Shown piece by piece: positions 60,608-64,000 of a stretch of 64,000 nucleotides of DNA. The DNA lies in assembly GCA_038501195.1 (NCBI GenBank), contig JBBPUQ010000008.1, forward strand, positions 2,056,501 through 2,120,500, in the 5' to 3' direction. Each line of letters begins with the position of its first letter. The stretch's first letter is position 1. The translations under genes were made by a program, and so were the position numbers. The stretch is from Nemania diffusa. Taxonomy: Eukaryota; Ascomycota; Sordariomycetes; Xylariales; Xylariaceae. The notes under the pieces are model-generated. The model did no database searches. It was not told the origin of the DNA and saw nothing but the letters and a program-made list of their open reading frames with translations.

Positions 60608-62898
60608 CACTCAGCATTAACCAATAACTATTGGGCGAGAAGAGAGGAAAAAGAGGGTCATGGGAGGGATAGATACGTACTTAGATCAGCTATGAGTTTT
60701 ATGCGGCTTTCCGGATATTATTGTGTATTTGCCCCATCTGTCGACTTACATAAAGCGGTATTCTTTTTTCTATCATATCTGACCTCCCTCTCCGTTTGTT
60801 GCCAAGAATCTCACTTTATCTTTTCTAAATTCTCATACATGGTCTTCGACTTCATGTCCATCACATAGCCATAGTAAAAATATAAAAAAATATATGTACA
60901 GCGACTTTGGGTATGTCAAGGAATTCGGGTTCGCCATATGCTAGTCTAGTGTTAGTTGGCACCAATGTGATGGTGGACTATCTGGATTCTATCTTCTGTA
61001 GATAGGTAGATCGACAAGATAGGCTTACAAAATACAGGTCTAGGGCCTTGGACTACATCTGCCGAGGTCTCCAAAAGCCCGGCCATGTCGGCAAGTCGAT
61101 TCAACATCACTAACATGCGACTAGAGCCAAATAAGGGAAACTTACGAGCACACATGTCATACCCTTCGGTGCTCGCAGTTCGGCACTTAGTTTTTTCCTG
61201 GTGCCGGTGTCTCAGGCAGTCCGACGGACGTTTATCCTCGCTCGTTTTAAGTGGCACCGCTTCTCAGCGCATTATGCGTATCGCCGCTTTGGCTTTGTTC
61301 ACATTGCCCAACTTACAAAGGTCTGTATACCAGGATATACGTACGACGTATGGGTCAGTGTGATTGAAGATGCATTGATTACCAGGTAAAGTCGGAATCA
61401 TGTGAAGATGCAGTATGTAGCTACTCAGTATTCGGGCCAACACGATGTTCGTGATGTTCAAATAGGTACGTTCTCATTTAGCTCGCGAGTGGCTTGGGCA
61501 GACTACATCGTGGCTCTTGGTAGTGCGAGGGCTATGTGGAGGAGGCTCACGTCGGGAATATCGGACTCTCCCGACTTCAGCAAAAAACCAAAGAATAAAT
61601 ACGTACATAAGAACATCCCGGAAGACCAGCACCACCTTTACCCCAACCCAATTAACAGACCCCTGGCGACGCCACCGCGTAACCAGGCGTTCGTCCTGCA
61701 GCGATCGCCTGAACCGTCGGCCAATAGCATCGTCATCTCGTAATGCCTGATTTCTCAATCCAATCAGTCAGCCCCGAGGCACCAGACCCTACCGTGCTGG
61801 AGGGGGTTGACACATCTGCCGAATCTACCCTAACCAGCTCATCTCAGCTCCGCCTCCTCACAACCCACCGTGATTGCCTTGGCAATCAAACACCATTTTT
61901 CCATGCCTCGACGACCCTTGAGCTACCCGTGAGCTACCCGGGGACTTGCTATCAGTAGAGTCGATAGCCGTGAGGCCACACCAGACATTACGCGAAGTGC
62001 GAGGTGCGAAGGGGGGGTCTGCACTAGGTGCCGCGGAGGATGGCAAGGGGCACGCTCGCCTACCTATATTCGGGAACCGCAGTCGAGATGACGACTTGCT
62101 GGCGCGCTTGAATAGAGTACCTACCTATCTATCTCAAATCAAATGCCTTGCTGCTTTGCGTCTATCGGCAAATCTTGGTATATGAGAAGCGATTCATCCG
62201 CGCGCTTGCTGCTCCTCCCTGCCATCCATTGCCGTGTCCAGCCTCTAGACGACGGCGACATGATGATTTCACGCGCCGCGTATGGGTCCAAGAAGATCCT
62301 CGGCTTCCCCCCCCAGCAACTTAGCTATGTAATACTGTCCTCCCAATGAGCATCGCGGAAGGCCGGAGTTGTTTTCCCAAAAGTAGCCCGCGGGTATTAG
62401 TACCTATCGCTTATTATAGGCCTAATCTTTTCATGTTACTACCGGGAGGACATTCTCTGTATACGCTTATATGTATGTCATGGCAGAAGAAATGAGCGCA
62501 AGAGTAACTGCATCTGCCGATTAGCTAAGTACGTGCGACCTGGTAGCATATAATTCGCTCTTAAAAGAGCTAGTTCCTGGGGAACTTCCTCGCTTCCACT
62601 AAGGGCTTTGTTGTTGTTAACTCACCGATGCCGACTGTCACAAGGCAGACGATCTCGTTAGCCTCTTCCTTCGGCCCCTCCTTTGTCTAGGCCGGACCAG
62701 CATCGCGGCACTGGGTCGGGATTACATATCCTATAATAATCCATTGGTTCCTGGATTCGATACAAAAGGAGACCTCTTAGCTCTAGCTATCCTACTCTCA
62801 AAATCTGTCAGCGTCAAGAAACCTGATAACTCCCGAACGAACAGGTCAAAAAGGAGACGGAATCGCCAGCAAGTTATAGCATATTTAGATAGTGCAAG
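60608..62898. other. Intergenic, 2.3 kb
   Basis: Open frames of 60-113 residues occur on both strands (for example 61402-61743) with no domain or splice continuity. No repeat seen. The right end is the promoter of the P450. Confidence 0.45.
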
Positions 62899-64000
62899 AT
62901 GGGAGTCGAGGGGTCGGTGGCCTTGAGCTTCATTGCTCACTATTGGGCACTGGGGGCAGTCCTCGTAACTGGGGCGTGGCTAATCAAAAACCGATATTGT
63001 AATGGGCTGAACGAGTATCCCGGCCCGTTTCTAGCCTCGTTAACAGACCTCTGGCGACTATGGGTCGTCTGGGGCCGACAGGCCGAGGTGACACATCGTA
63101 AACTGCATGCTCAGTACGGCGACGTGGTACGCTTAGGCCCAAGAACGCTTTCATTCGCGGACCCGAAGGCGCTGAAGACCATATACGGACTGAACAAGGG
63201 CTTTGTCAAGGTTTGTCATCTCCCCTTCGAGCTTCGAGACACCCCCCTTCACCTACCTTGTAGACTAACGAGCCCGCCCAACCTAGTCGGATTTCTACAT
63301 CGTCCAGCAAGGGGTCTCGAGAGGACGCGGTCTCGCGACGCTCTTCAGCACGACAGACAACACCTTCCATGCACAGCTCCGACGCTGCGTTAACTCGGCC
63401 TTCTCCATGTCAGCGTTGGTGCAGTACGAGCCATTCGTGAACAACACTATAAAGCTGTTCTTCGAGCAGACCGAGCGCCTCTACGTCAACAATGCCGAGG
63501 GATGTGACTTCGTCAGGTGGCTGCAGTTCTACGCGTTTGATGTCATCGGCGAGGTCACGTACAGCAAGCGCCACGGCTTCTTGGAGAAGAACGAGGACGT
63601 CGACGGTATCGTTCGCTACCTGGGAAACCTATTTCTCTATGTCGCTCCGGTAAGCTTGACTCCCTTCTCCAGTGATGACTACGCCTTCATATCATGTTCT
63701 CCATCACCTTTGAGAAAGACTAATGTATCGACGGACTGACTAACTAACTGGGCGCGGGCTTAAGATTGGGCAAATCCCCTGGCTAGACCGCCTGTTCCTC
63801 AAGAACCCCATCTACCTCAAGCTCTCGGAATGGGGCATCGTAGACGCGACAAACCCCATCGTGCTCTTCGCGCGCGCCCGCATGGCCGAGCGCCTAGGCG
63901 TGACCGGGCTCGGCAACGGCGAGGCCTCAAAGCCCCTACTCCCCATCACGGACGCGGGCAAGAAAGCCCCAGGCGGCAGCGGCGGCATATCGCCGGACCT
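62899..64000 (+). CDS. Cytochrome P450, pisatin-demethylase-like, 5' part (runs off window)
   Basis: Three exons are visible (62899-63210, 63287-63649, 63765 to the window end) and join in frame. A membrane anchor lies at about residues 15-31, then the proline-rich hinge YPGPFLASLTDLWRLW, QYGDVVRLGP, DPKALKTIYG, and KSDFYIVQQ formed at the first intron. FHAQLRRCVNSAFS (C-helix) and DVIGEVTYSKRHGFLE follow. A Gly/Lys-rich loop ends the visible part. I-helix, ExxR and heme motifs would lie beyond 64000. The pattern is that of fungal pisatin demethylase and related secondary-metabolite P450s. Confidence 0.9.

Noticed and set aside
61402..61743. 113-residue open frame between oxidase and P450
   Set aside because: An equally long frame is open on the opposite strand over the same bases. 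No domain in either.

Overview
The window is nuclear DNA of a filamentous ascomycete (Pezizomycotina; Sordariomycetes is my guess from gene content, not proven). The evidence is short introns of about 50-110 bp with GTRNGT donors and YAG acceptors, a TOK-type potassium channel, a neutral trehalase with a PKA-type site, HET and NB-ARC/TPR (NLR-like) genes, microsomal P450s, a BBE-type flavin oxidase, a CCCH protein of a fungal type, and a tRNA-Pro(UGG) with a 15-nt intron. I rebuilt exon structures by hand from splice signals and reading frame. Where I give a total length, all exons join in frame.

Layout. 1.2-6.7 kb: a CCCH zinc-finger protein (+) and the TOK channel (-). 8.3-11.35 kb: a decayed HET/NB-ARC/TPR gene (-). 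11.39-12.81 kb: a 1.4-kb palindromic repeat element, next to the dead gene's start. 13.3-16.8 kb: a short-chain dehydrogenase and a possibly damaged fungal transcription-factor-like gene (both -). 17.6-18.9 kb: an alpha/beta-hydrolase-like protein (+) with no serine at the expected nucleophile position. 19.6-23.6 kb: an intact 1194-aa NLR-like gene (-). 24.8-25.1 kb: degraded satellite and a MITE. 25.5-27.5 kb: a P450 (+) with a likely GC-AG intron. 28.9-30.7 kb: a GC-rich orphan membrane protein (+).

31.5-60.6 kb is mostly conserved core: ribosomal protein eS24, tRNA-Pro, an orphan 351-aa gene, neutral trehalase, a 129-aa conserved-looking small protein, a histidine phosphatase, an Ala/Glu/Pro-rich 127-aa protein, a PP2A activator (PTPA), an AT-hook protein, a 1258-aa coiled-coil protein and a BBE-type oxidase. 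A second AT-rich MITE lies at 52.2-52.7 kb. A second P450 begins at 62.9 kb and runs off the right edge.

How it fits together. Core genes (eS24, PTPA, trehalase, TOK channel) alternate with accessory blocks rich in repeats, NLR/HET genes and oxidative enzymes. The HET-NLR relic shows two Trp codons changed to stops in a way that fits G-to-A changes, as expected of repeat-induced point mutation (RIP), and it sits beside the palindrome. The strongest leads are the palindromic satellite element and its degraded relatives, the intact NLR with an unassigned N-terminal domain beside a dead NLR, the GC-AG intron, and the oxidase/P450 pair that may mark the edge of a metabolic cluster outside the window.
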